A stretch of DNA of 38,780 nucleotides from CAWBRT01 sp050015355. GTDB lineage: Bacteria > Acidobacteriota > Terriglobia > Terriglobales > Acidobacteriaceae. The notes beneath the pieces are model-generated. The model was not told the origin of the DNA. It saw only the letters and a list, made by a program, of their open reading frames with translations, and searched no databases. This document shows, piece by piece, positions 16,740-25,110 of the stretch. Each line of letters opens with the position of its first letter. Positions within the stretch are counted from its first letter, which is position 1. Made by a program: the position numbers and the translations under genes. The stretch lies in contig JBEKBO010000030.1 in the NCBI GenBank assembly GCA_050015355.1, positions 1 to 38,780 on the forward strand, written 5' to 3'.

Positions 16740-17480
16740 ATGACTACTTCTCTCAGCAAAACTGCTCCTATCAATGCCCGCTCACGACTGATGGTAGCCC
16801 TTGACGTACCGACGGCTCGCGATGCAAGGCGCATCGTCGACCAACTGGATGCCCGGGTAGATTTTTTTAAAGTTGGCCTGGAGCTATTCACCGGGACCGG
16901 ACTCGAATTTGTGCGTGAACTCCAGTCGCGCAACAAGCAGATATTTCTTGATCTCAAGGTTTTCGACGTTGGTGAAACCGTCAAGCGCACAGTGAAGGTT
17001 GTGGTTGACGCCGGCGTGAGTTTCCTGACGATTCACGGCAATACCGAAATCGTCACGGCGGCGGCTGAGGCCAGAGGCAACAGTAGCCTGAAGCTGTTGT
17101 CCGTCACCGTGCTCACCAGCCTGGATGTTAAGGATATTAGAGATCTAGGATACGAATGTTCTCTGCAAGAACTTGCTCTCCATCGCGCCATGAAAGCGCT
17201 CGAGGCAGGCTGCGACGGTGTTATTTCTTCCCCCAGAGAAGCCAAGCTTATCAAGGATGCAACGCACGGCAATCTTTTGGTGGTTACGCCCGGCATTCGA
17301 CCTCTGGGCGCGCAGCTCCAGGATCACAAGCGAGCCGGAGACCCGCGATCCGCAATCGAAAACGGGGCGGACTATCTCGTCGTCGGTCGTCCGATTACGG
17401 CTGTGCCGGACCCTGCCGCGGCAGCCGATGCGATTCTCGCGGAGATGCAACTCGGTTTTAATTCCCGCGTGCAGAATTAA
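16740..17480 (+). CDS. pyrF: Orotidine 5'-phosphate decarboxylase
   Basis: The protein has 246 residues and catalyses the last step of UMP synthesis. Key residues are Asp22 (MVALDVP), Lys44 (FFKVGLELF) and the catalytic Asp71-Lys73-Asp76 array in FLDLKVFDVGETV, where VGET replaces the commoner IPNT. TPGIRP and the final YLVVGRPIT bind the phosphate. Length and order are normal for the family. It is divergent from the pyrE-pyrK-pyrD run, so both parts of the late pathway share the 16505-16739 region, where I could not fix a promoter. A HAD phosphatase gene starts 5 bases after the stop. Confidence 0.94.
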   Translation: MTTSLSKTAPINARSRLMVALDVPTARDARRIVDQLDARVDFFKVGLELFTGTGLEFVRELQSRNKQIFLDLKVFDVGETVKRTVKVVVDAGVSFLTIHGNTEIVTAAAEARGNSSLKLLSVTVLTSLDVKDIRDLGYECSLQELALHRAMKALEAGCDGVISSPREAKLIKDATHGNLLVVTPGIRPLGAQLQDHKRAGDPRSAIENGADYLVVGRPITAVPDPAAAADAILAEMQLGFNSRVQN

Positions 17481-17485
17481 GCAGA

Positions 17486-18322
17486 ATGCAATCGATTCGG
17501 CTTATCGCCATCGACATCGATGGAACCCTGCTGGATTCCAATCATCAAGTCTCTGACGCCAACCTTACGGTACTGCGCCATGCTCATGAACGCGGAGTCG
17601 AGATTGCGCTCGTTACCGGCAGGCGGCACACGTTTGCCCTTCCCGTGGCGCAATCTCTTGGCTTTGGCGTAACGCTCATAAGCTCCGACGGCGCAGTTAC
17701 CCGCTTGAGCGACGGCAGCCTGTTTCACCTTGACCTGCTTCCGGCAGAAGCCGCCCGGGCGCTCACGCGGCACATGGCAGCTTTCCGGGGCGACACAGTC
17801 TTGATCTTCGACCGGGAGACCAAAGGTGCACTGGTCGTGGCACCGGCGCTTGAGTTGAACGCCACCATCCGCCGGTGGAAGCAGCAGAACCCTCTTTACC
17901 TCGAGTTTGCAAAACCGTTGGAGATGGCAATTGCCGAGTCGCCGATTCAGCTCCGGTTTTGCGGCACCATCAATCGCATGCGCGAGGCCGAAGCCGCTTT
18001 GTTAGCCTCAGGGCTTGTTGAGCGGGTGACTGTGCTGCGCACACAGTACGAAGAACGTGACTTTTGCCTGGTTATTGTGCTCAACCAAGCCTGTTCGAAG
18101 GGACATGCCTTGCAACGCTGGGCCGAGCATCGCGGCATCCCACGGCAAGAGGTAATGGCCATTGGGGACAACTACAACGACATCGAAATGCTCCACTTTG
18201 CAGGCGTGCCAGTCATCATGGGCAATGCTTGCAATGAGTTGAAGCAAAACGGTTGGGCGGTTACTCTGGGAAATAACCATGCCGGGGTCGCGCATGCGGT
18301 CAGAGCAGTACTCGGGATATGA
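17486..18322 (+). CDS. Cof-type HAD-IIB family hydrolase
   Basis: The protein has 278 residues. Motif I is IAIDIDGTLL (DxD nucleophile and acid), motif II is the Thr in LVTGRR, and motif IV is GDNYNDIEML. The large IIB cap lies between motifs II and III. These phosphatases act on sugar phosphates, nucleotides or cofactors such as pyridoxal phosphate or FMN. It follows pyrF by 5 bases, so it is probably co-transcribed, and a pyrimidine or riboflavin-related phosphate is possible but not shown. The Lys of motif III appears to lie in NQACSKGHAL. Confidence 0.87.
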   Translation: MQSIRLIAIDIDGTLLDSNHQVSDANLTVLRHAHERGVEIALVTGRRHTFALPVAQSLGFGVTLISSDGAVTRLSDGSLFHLDLLPAEAARALTRHMAAFRGDTVLIFDRETKGALVVAPALELNATIRRWKQQNPLYLEFAKPLEMAIAESPIQLRFCGTINRMREAEAALLASGLVERVTVLRTQYEERDFCLVIVLNQACSKGHALQRWAEHRGIPRQEVMAIGDNYNDIEMLHFAGVPVIMGNACNELKQNGWAVTLGNNHAGVAHAVRAVLGI

Positions 18323-18520
18323 CTTCGCTAATCGCCGTCGAACGCCGCGCATAGCGCGCATAGAAAATAGGTCACGCAATAACGCGGCCGTTCATAGAGC
18401 TACCCGGCACCACGCGCCCGAGGTAGAATAAGCACTCCGTCCCTGATAACTCTACTTGCGTGCCGTCTTGCAAGCGGCAGTTGAGGAAGATATCGAAGCC
18501 GCCGCAGCGGGAAGAGCGGA

Positions 18521-19744
18521 TTGATTGACGTCGTAAACAAATCGGGCGGTGCGCGGAGCGCTGACCAGGCGGCCATTCGTGGGCTGCTGTGCGAAGTTGT
18601 CGCCCGCGTTTGCCTCCAGCAAGAGGGCGATCACCTGCGCACTTTGCTGCTGACCGGCAGCGTTGCCCGTGATGAGGCGACCATTGTTGCCCATCCCGGC
18701 GGTTGGCGGGTGTTGGGCGATGCGGATTTCATGGCCGTATTCCAGCGGAACGCGCCTTTGCCGGCAGCCGGCGTCGTGGCGGCCCTGACCGCGAAATGCG
18801 AGTCCGAGTTGCGCGCCGCCGGGGTGGTTGCCCATGTGGGCCTGGCCGTCGTTCATGACGATTATTTTTGCCGGCTTCCCGCCCACATCTTCACTTACGA
18901 ACTGCGTTGCTGCGGGCGCATCGTCTGCGGAGATGAAAAAGCTGACAATCCCCTCGGGCTAATTCCCCTTTTCCCCGCATCCGCTATCGATAAAGAGGAT
19001 GCGTGGCGGTTGCTGGCTAACCGCACCATTGAATGTCTCGAGTTGTCTGAAAGCCCCTTGCCTGCGGCAGCGCCTGAAGAGCTGCACTATCGTGCGGTGA
19101 AGCTGTTTCTGGACATGGCGACTTCGCTCCTGGTGTTTCTGGGCGCCTATGAGCCCACCTATGGCCAGCGGGCGCAGAGGTTGCAGCAACTAGCGGAACG
19201 CCCGGAGCAGCAAGCACCACTTCCTTTTGGACTTAAGGCTTTTGCCGCACGTGTAAACGAGTGTACCCGGTGGAAAATAACCGGCGGCGGAGGTGATTGT
19301 AGCTCCGGCCCTGAAATTTCCCGGGAGGCGCTCGACTACGCTTGCCGGTTGTGGCGCTGGGAGTTGGCGCAGCTCACTTCAGCGGCGCCTGAAGCATCGC
19401 CGGAAGTTTTGTTCGCCGGGGTGGCCGCACGGCAGAGCGCTTCGCAGAAGCTGCGGGGATGGCTCTACGTCGCCCGGCGTACTGGTTGGCTGCGCGGCGT
19501 GCGAAGCTGGCCGCGCTGGATAGCGATGGCCCCACGCTGTACTCCGCGTTATTACATTTATGAGGCCGCTTGGCGGCTGGCGGCAAGCGCACCCTGCTCC
19601 GCCAGCGAGCCGGAAATGCGCCAGATCAGGGAGCTGTTGCCCGTTGCCGGCGGGGATGGCAAAAACGAAGGTGACGCCAGGCAGCAACTCGCCCGCGAAG
19701 TGGCGTGGAATTATCGGACTTTTCTAACCGAGACGCGCGCATGA
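18521..19744 (+). CDS. Nucleotidyltransferase-fold protein of unknown function
   Basis: The protein has 407 residues. The N-terminal part has a pol-beta-type pattern: LLLTGSVARDEAT (Gly-Ser at 46-47) followed by VLGDADFMAVF (Asp-x-Asp at 67-69), the arrangement that binds Mg-NTP in minimal nucleotidyltransferases. The rest is largely helical without a motif I know. The start is TTG at 18521 with GAAGAG close upstream, so it could be shifted. It ends 49 bases from the convergent GNAT-like gene. The fold is suggested by the motif spacing; substrate and role are unknown. Confidence 0.6.
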   Translation: MIDVVNKSGGARSADQAAIRGLLCEVVARVCLQQEGDHLRTLLLTGSVARDEATIVAHPGGWRVLGDADFMAVFQRNAPLPAAGVVAALTAKCESELRAAGVVAHVGLAVVHDDYFCRLPAHIFTYELRCCGRIVCGDEKADNPLGLIPLFPASAIDKEDAWRLLANRTIECLELSESPLPAAAPEELHYRAVKLFLDMATSLLVFLGAYEPTYGQRAQRLQQLAERPEQQAPLPFGLKAFAARVNECTRWKITGGGGDCSSGPEISREALDYACRLWRWELAQLTSAAPEASPEVLFAGVAARQSASQKLRGWLYVARRTGWLRGVRSWPRWIAMAPRCTPRYYIYEAAWRLAASAPCSASEPEMRQIRELLPVAGGDGKNEGDARQQLAREVAWNYRTFLTETRA

Positions 19745-19792
19745 TGCTCGCCTCTCGGCAGGGTCGTAAACGGAGCGCGAACGGCTGTTCGT

Positions 19793-20848
19793 TCAATGGA
19801 AAAAACCGCGCAGTCGCAAGCGTTGGCGATATTGGAATTCATACGCCTTCCTCGCCCAGGCGGCCGAGCGCCAGTAGCACTTATGCCAACGCTTGAACTC
19901 ATGCAGTGTGCCGCCAAACTTGCTCTTGAACCGCCCATATCCACACATGTTGTAGATGCGAATCCCGCGTTGCGCCGCGATTTCCATGGCGGACCATTGC
20001 ATCAGATCATTGGGAAAGTGTTTCCAGCCAGCCACGCGGCTGCCGGTGAAAGCGAAATACACGGAATGATCGTCGTGTGGAAACAAGCCTGTAGAGGTAA
20101 TTGATCCGTCAGGATCCCGCATCTGAATAGCGAAAAGCAAATCGGCCGGCTTGAGAAACTTGAAAACGAGCTGCGGACATTCCACGCTGAACGCTGGGTG
20201 TACGTTCTTGCGCCGCAGGATTTCTTTGTAGCCGTCGAATAGCTCGGCCGCAAAAGCGGGATCATCCGTATCTTCGGCCCGCACCCCGAACTGTTCAGCC
20301 AGTCGGATGGCCTTGCGGCACTTCGGGTGCAAACGTCGATGCATGATTGCCGGATCTTCGCGGCTTAAATCAACCACGTACGAAAGTTGCACAGCGGGTT
20401 CATAGCCGAACTGCAAGGCGATTTCGTCGCTGATCGCGTGCCCCTCGATCTCAATGATCGCCAGTCGCTCGAGCTGAGCCAGTTCATCAAGGGCTCGGAA
20501 AAACGCCGTCCCGGAAAAGCCTTGGGTTGCCACCGGCCCCATGAAATTCGTGTACCAGCCCTGCAAAGGACTGCCAAGAATGCGAAAAGGGCCCCTTTGT
20601 AAAACCCCGCCGCAAAAATAGCCGATCGTGCGGCCATGCTCGCGAATTGCCCAATAGCGAATCTCGGCTTTGTGGTACGCCGCGATGTAATTCAGCCAGG
20701 CTTGCCGGTGAAAAACCTCCCGCCACTGGAACGGCTGGATCAGTTGGTCCCAATCGTGGATTTCCTCTGGAGATAAGGGCTCCAATTCGTAGCGAAGCGA
20801 CACTGGCGATTCGACGGGCACGGCTATTCTGTCCGGAGCTGGTTCCAT
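19793..20848 (-). CDS. GNAT / FemAB-like acyltransferase (BioF2-like domain)
   Basis: The protein has 351 residues. The layout is that of the BioF2-like acetyltransferase domain seen in FemAB and CelD-type proteins: an N-terminal half with REVFHRQAWLNY and the GGVLQ strand, a middle HPKCRKAIRLAEQFGV block, and a C-terminal half with YFAFTGSRVAGWKHFPNDLMQW and MCGYGRFKSKFGG. Members transfer amino-acyl or acyl groups to peptidoglycan precursors or polysaccharides. The ATG at 20848 has AAGGA about 10 bases upstream. It is convergent with the nucleotidyltransferase-like gene and next to the end of the hydroxylase operon. The substrate is not indicated. Confidence 0.8.
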   Translation of the reverse strand: MEPAPDRIAVPVESPVSLRYELEPLSPEEIHDWDQLIQPFQWREVFHRQAWLNYIAAYHKAEIRYWAIREHGRTIGYFCGGVLQRGPFRILGSPLQGWYTNFMGPVATQGFSGTAFFRALDELAQLERLAIIEIEGHAISDEIALQFGYEPAVQLSYVVDLSREDPAIMHRRLHPKCRKAIRLAEQFGVRAEDTDDPAFAAELFDGYKEILRRKNVHPAFSVECPQLVFKFLKPADLLFAIQMRDPDGSITSTGLFPHDDHSVYFAFTGSRVAGWKHFPNDLMQWSAMEIAAQRGIRIYNMCGYGRFKSKFGGTLHEFKRWHKCYWRSAAWARKAYEFQYRQRLRLRGFFH

Positions 20849-20914
20849 GGAAACGCGATCCTTAATCTAGATTTCTGATCTTATCCCCTATTGATGCACA
20901 GTTCCTCGCGAACT

Positions 20915-23185
20915 TCAGTTTCCGTTTTTGCCTCCGCGACCTGAAGCGTTCAATGCACTCCACACTCTTTCCGGCGTAAGAGGCAAATCTTTAATAACCA
21001 CACCCACAGCGTCATAGACGGCATCTGCGATGGCAGGAGCCACGGCAATCACAGGCCCCTCGCCGATGCCTTTAGCTCCAAAAGGCCCGGGGCCGTCACG
21101 GTTCTCCATCAAATGCGTCTCTATAGTGGGAATATCCATGGCGGTCGGAATCCGATAGTCTAGTGGACCGGCGTTCAACAGCTTGCCGCTCTCGTCGTAA
21201 ACCAGTTCTTCCATCAGGGTGTGGCCCAATCCCATGATCAAGCCGCCCTCTTCCTGCGCTCTAGCCTGCAGTGGGTTAATTGCCAAGCCCACTTCGCTCA
21301 CGTTCACCAGTTTCCTCACTGCCACTTTTCCAGTGGCTCGATCCACCTCCACCTCGGCGGAGGTGAAGACGACTTCCCAGAAATCGGACAATCCTCCTAG
21401 CGGATGGCTAGAATCCTTTTCGCCTTGAAACATTCCCCTGCCGACAATTTCGCCTTGCAACGTTCCTAAGTATTGCTTCAATAATTCCCCATAGGAAATT
21501 GGACCTTGATGACCTCTGATCGTTGCGTTAGCGAATTCCGCGTCTTCTTCACGATCGATCACTCCCAGCTCGCGGGCAATTGCGCCAAGTTGAATCAGCA
21601 GATCTTCACATGCAGCCATCACCGCAGTTCCCATAGTGACCGTGGATCTGCTCCCCGCTGTCGCCAAATCGAAGGGAGCAACGGTGGTGTCTCCCATGAT
21701 CACTTTGATTTGTTCGACGGGGATTCTTAAGACCTCAGCCGCAATCTGCGCGAACACGGTCCGCGCGCCTTGACCCATTTCCGTAGTTCCCACGGCGACG
21801 GTGACGCTGCCATCAGCGCAAAGCTTCGCCACGGCGTTAGAGACCGATGCCGGAATAGGAGTTTTTACTCCTATGGCTATGCCGCGACCTACATTGCTTT
21901 TCTTAGGATCGCCCCAGCCGACCATGGCGGCAGCCTTTTTGAGTCCTTCGCGCCAGTCTCCGTCCGCCGGAGTGTCACCCGGCACAAAAACCTCTCCTCT
22001 GGCGGGCAAATTGCGCAACCTGATTTCGAGCGGATCTATTTTTAATAACCGGCTTGCGGCATTCATCTGAGACTCGATAGCCCACACCAACTGGGGCATA
22101 CCGAAACCTCTGCATGCGGTACTCACGACGGTATTGGAATAAATAGCTCTTGAAACGATGCGCGCATTGGGAGTGCGGTAAAGCCCGCAGCCCAGGAATC
22201 CTGCCTTCTGCACAATGCGCGTGCATGCATCCGCGTAAGCCCCCATCAGGAAATCGGCTTTGACATCCTGAAATACAATTCTTCCTTCGGAATCAAAACC
22301 GGTTTGAATGCTCACGGTTGCAGCCAGGCGGCGGACGGTGAAGAAGCCATCATCCAGCGAGGTAGATATTTTTACGGGTCTACCTGTCCGCATTGCCGAA
22401 TAGGCGGCGAGCGGCTCCAGTTTAGGATAGCCTCTGCCTCCAAACCCTCCGCCAATATCGGAAGCAATTACCCTCACTGCCGACAGCTCTAGACCGAGAC
22501 AAGAAGCAATAACGCGTTGCAGAATAAAAGGACTCTGAATGGGGCTCTTTATCGCTACGCCCCCATCCATGGGATACGCAATGCAGGAAAGAGGCTCTAA
22601 AGCGTGATGATGGATCATCGGGAACGAATAGACATCGTCGATAATCCGCGCGCATTCGCGTTTTGCTTGATCTACGTCCCCCCATTTGAATTCAAACTCA
22701 CCGCAAACATTGGAGTCGCAGATGCGCCCGTCATGTCTCTTGCCTCCGGGATGAAGCAGGGGAGCGTCGGGCCTCAGCGCGTCCGCCACAGTGCAAACGG
22801 CGGGAAGTTCCTCATACTCGACGCGTATTTGCCGAATCGCCGCCGCCGCCGTATCTTCATCGTTCGCCAGAACGATGGCTATTGGTTCACCGTGATACTT
22901 GGTTTCTCCCGAGGCCAACAAGGGCTGATCGGCAATCACCGGCCCGAAACGTGGAACTGGCTGTGGCAGCTCGGAAGCAGTCAGGACAGCTACGACTCCA
23001 GGCATCTGCTGAGCGCCCGCGATATCGATGCTGATAATTCTGGCGCGCGCAAATGCGGATCTCAGCAGCTTGCCGTGCAGCATCCCGGCCATATTGCTGT
23101 CAATTGTGTACTCCAGGGCTCCCGTCACCTTCTTGACGGAATCCGCGCGCCGAATACTCTTTCCGACGTATTCCACTTCGGTCAT
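20915..23185 (-). CDS. Xanthine dehydrogenase-family molybdopterin-binding large subunit
   Basis: The protein has 756 residues and holds the Mo-cytosine or pterin cofactor that hydroxylates a substrate carbon with water. The N-terminal substrate domain contains GALEYTIDSNMAGMLHGKLL. Mo-binding loops include DIGGGFGGRGYPKLE and ACRGFGMPQLVW, and the catalytic Glu lies in FGAKGIGEGP (about residue 709). CO dehydrogenase form I is excluded because its AYRCSFR loop is replaced by ACRGFG, so an aldehyde or N-heterocycle oxidising role is more likely. The ATG at 23185 overlaps the small-subunit stop (ATGA); a longer reading lies inside that gene. Last gene of the minus-strand operon. No Mo-cofactor maturation gene (xdhC-like) is in the window. 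Confidence 0.9.
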   Translation of the reverse strand: MTEVEYVGKSIRRADSVKKVTGALEYTIDSNMAGMLHGKLLRSAFARARIISIDIAGAQQMPGVVAVLTASELPQPVPRFGPVIADQPLLASGETKYHGEPIAIVLANDEDTAAAAIRQIRVEYEELPAVCTVADALRPDAPLLHPGGKRHDGRICDSNVCGEFEFKWGDVDQAKRECARIIDDVYSFPMIHHHALEPLSCIAYPMDGGVAIKSPIQSPFILQRVIASCLGLELSAVRVIASDIGGGFGGRGYPKLEPLAAYSAMRTGRPVKISTSLDDGFFTVRRLAATVSIQTGFDSEGRIVFQDVKADFLMGAYADACTRIVQKAGFLGCGLYRTPNARIVSRAIYSNTVVSTACRGFGMPQLVWAIESQMNAASRLLKIDPLEIRLRNLPARGEVFVPGDTPADGDWREGLKKAAAMVGWGDPKKSNVGRGIAIGVKTPIPASVSNAVAKLCADGSVTVAVGTTEMGQGARTVFAQIAAEVLRIPVEQIKVIMGDTTVAPFDLATAGSRSTVTMGTAVMAACEDLLIQLGAIARELGVIDREEDAEFANATIRGHQGPISYGELLKQYLGTLQGEIVGRGMFQGEKDSSHPLGGLSDFWEVVFTSAEVEVDRATGKVAVRKLVNVSEVGLAINPLQARAQEEGGLIMGLGHTLMEELVYDESGKLLNAGPLDYRIPTAMDIPTIETHLMENRDGPGPFGAKGIGEGPVIAVAPAIADAVYDAVGVVIKDLPLTPERVWSALNASGRGGKNGN

Positions 23186-23685
23186 CCCTTCATAGAACCG
23201 GCGTCTACGGTCTGCAATTTCTTCGCGGCCGAGGAGACCGCCCGTACAATCCGTTGATATCCCGTACACCGGCACAGATTGCCGGCAAGTGCTTCACGGA
23301 TGTCGAGATCCGTCGGATCGGAGTTTTCCATCAGCAAGGCTTTCGCGGACATTATCATGCCAGACGTACAGTACCCGCACTGCACGGCACCTTCTTCTAT
23401 AAATGCAGTCTGAATAGGATGTAGCTCACCGTGTTGCGCGAGACCTTCAATGGTCAACACCTCGCAACCGTCGACTTCCGGCGCCAACACGATGCACGAG
23501 TTAACGGCCTTGCCATCTACGATAACTGTACAGGCGCCGCATTCACCTTGTTCGCAGCTTATCTTCGTGCCAATTAATCCCAACTGCTCTCTTAGCACCT
23601 TGGCTAATGTATGCGTACAGCTAACGTCTATGCTCGTGGTAGCTCCGTTGAGCGTAAATGTGATCGCAATTGAATCTGTTACCAT
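23182..23685 (-). CDS. Xanthine dehydrogenase-family [2Fe-2S] subunit
   Basis: A 167-residue protein that carries electrons from the Mo site to FAD. The N-terminal plant-type ferredoxin cluster is CEQGECGACTVIVDGKAVNSC. The second cluster uses QCGYCTSGM and LCRCTGYQ in the C-terminal helical domain. The length matches the family. The ATG at 23685 overlaps the end of the FAD subunit by 7 bases; upstream residues in the same frame lie inside that gene. The order FAD, FeS, Mo subunit is that of coxMSL-type operons. Confidence 0.93.
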   Translation of the reverse strand: MVTDSIAITFTLNGATTSIDVSCTHTLAKVLREQLGLIGTKISCEQGECGACTVIVDGKAVNSCIVLAPEVDGCEVLTIEGLAQHGELHPIQTAFIEEGAVQCGYCTSGMIMSAKALLMENSDPTDLDIREALAGNLCRCTGYQRIVRAVSSAAKKLQTVDAGSMKG

Positions 23686-24548
23686 TGCCCGCCCCGCGTT
23701 CCGATTCTGTTCAGTGAACACCGCACTGCCTCGGCCGTCAGAACCTTTATGAGTGCCAGCCGGTATTCCCGGGAAGCGCGCAGATCTGAAATTGGAGTTG
23801 CGGCGTCGACGACTTTCGCGAGCCCGCGTTCCCATATGTCAGGAACCTGGACTCCTTGCTGCCAAATGCTTTCCGCTCCATAGGCGCGAAAAGCAGTGGG
23901 ACCAACGGCAGCAAGCGCAAGTCTTATTTCATTCGTAACAGAAGCAAATGCCGCGACTCCAACGATTGCCAGATCGGCGCCTTGCCGGCGTGCAAACCTG
24001 ACATAGCACGAACTCGATGGAGCAGCAGGATAGGGAACAAAAATGCTCTCCACAATTTCCCCTGCGGCAAGGCATGTCCGGTTTGGAGAGCGCACGAAAG
24101 AAGCTATCGGAACCGAACGGCGGCCATTCGAGCCGGCAATGTTGACCGTTGCATCGTAAAGCAAGAGTGCGGGCACGGTGTCAGCCGCGGGAGAGGCGTT
24201 GCATATATTTCCCGCCATGGTTGCCCTATTACGGATTTGCTTTGAGCCGATGAGGTTTGCCGATTCAGTGATAGCCGGAAAGTTACGACGAAGGCAGGCG
24301 TGTTGCGCGATCTCGCTCAAGATAGCCAGAGCGCCGATAAGAACGCCTTCTTGCTTCTCCTGTATTGCCCCGCTCAGCTCGCGAATTTTACGGAGCAAGA
24401 TTACCAACTTGGGGGACTGGGCGCCCACCCGAATGTTGTTAATCAGATCGGTGCCTCCCGCTAACGGCGCAGCGTCGCAAACAGCACCGGAAAGCAAAGA
24501 GAATGCATCCTCCAGAGTGGTCGGCGCTGCGTACTTAAACGTAACCAC
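23679..24548 (-). CDS. Xanthine dehydrogenase-family FAD-binding subunit
   Basis: The protein has 289 residues. The FAD-binding signatures are AGGTDLIN near residue 35 and RNRATMAGNICNASPAADT near residue 110. The C-terminal CO-dehydrogenase flavoprotein-like domain follows. It takes electrons from the FeS subunit and passes them to an unknown acceptor. I start at the GTG at 24548 because GGAGG (24561-24557) is 8 bases upstream; the GTG at 24563 has no such site. It starts 46 bases after the cupin gene. Confidence 0.91.
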   Translation of the reverse strand: MVTFKYAAPTTLEDAFSLLSGAVCDAAPLAGGTDLINNIRVGAQSPKLVILLRKIRELSGAIQEKQEGVLIGALAILSEIAQHACLRRNFPAITESANLIGSKQIRNRATMAGNICNASPAADTVPALLLYDATVNIAGSNGRRSVPIASFVRSPNRTCLAAGEIVESIFVPYPAAPSSSCYVRFARRQGADLAIVGVAAFASVTNEIRLALAAVGPTAFRAYGAESIWQQGVQVPDIWERGLAKVVDAATPISDLRASREYRLALIKVLTAEAVRCSLNRIGTRGGQW

Positions 24549-24594
24549 TGATCGTTCCTCCACGGATTACCGGCGCTCTCCGGACGAACGCCGA

Positions 24595-24999
24595 TTAACG
24601 AATCGTTCGGTTATAGTCCGCTCCAGGCGTGAGCACGATGTTCCAGTACTCCCCGGAACCGCGAATGAAGCGACAGGAATGGGTTAGCTTGGGAGGAATT
24701 CGCACCGCTTTAGGTGATTCGATCCTGCACCATCGGTCGCCTAGCAAGACTTCCACCTCCAGCCCAGTCATGTCCGGATTGTTCCCCTTGAAAATGAACA
24801 GGCTTTCATATTCGTGAGCGTGGGGCTCGATATGGGCCTCTGGATTGTCGAGGTTCTCCACGCTTCGCACGATGACGTAGATGTTCCCGTCGGGATTGTT
24901 GTTGTGGTCGGAAAAAACGTATCTGGTCCCCGGTCCCTTCTTGTGCTTAACCAGCTCATCAGCACTTCTGGCCACGACGTTCAGTATTAATTCTTCCAA
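24595..24999 (-). CDS. Single-domain cupin protein
   Basis: The protein has 134 residues. Cupin motif 1 is HAHEYESLFIFKG (His60, His62, Glu65, Gly72) and motif 2 is PPKLTHSCRF (His107), so a metal site (His, His, Glu, His) is likely. Members act as isomerases, decarboxylases, dioxygenases or sensors. The start is TTG at 24999 with AGGAGG only 4 bases upstream. Located between the DASS transporter and the hydroxylase genes, it probably takes part in the same pathway, but no reaction can be assigned. Confidence 0.75.
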   Translation of the reverse strand: MEELILNVVARSADELVKHKKGPGTRYVFSDHNNNPDGNIYVIVRSVENLDNPEAHIEPHAHEYESLFIFKGNNPDMTGLEVEVLLGDRWCRIESPKAVRIPPKLTHSCRFIRGSGEYWNIVLTPGADYNRTIR

Positions 25000-25110
25000 A
25001 GCGCCTCCTTTGGCCTCTCGCCAGTGTTATACCTCAAAGAGCGGCGATGGCGGGCTTCACCGCGTTGACCCTTTCTCCCGTGCGGAAGCCAGCCGAGCCT
25101 GTTGATCTGA

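Noticed and set aside
20915..24548. Aerobic CO dehydrogenase (coxMSL)
   Set aside because: The gene order matches, but the large subunit lacks the AYRCSFR loop of form I and has ACRGFG instead.
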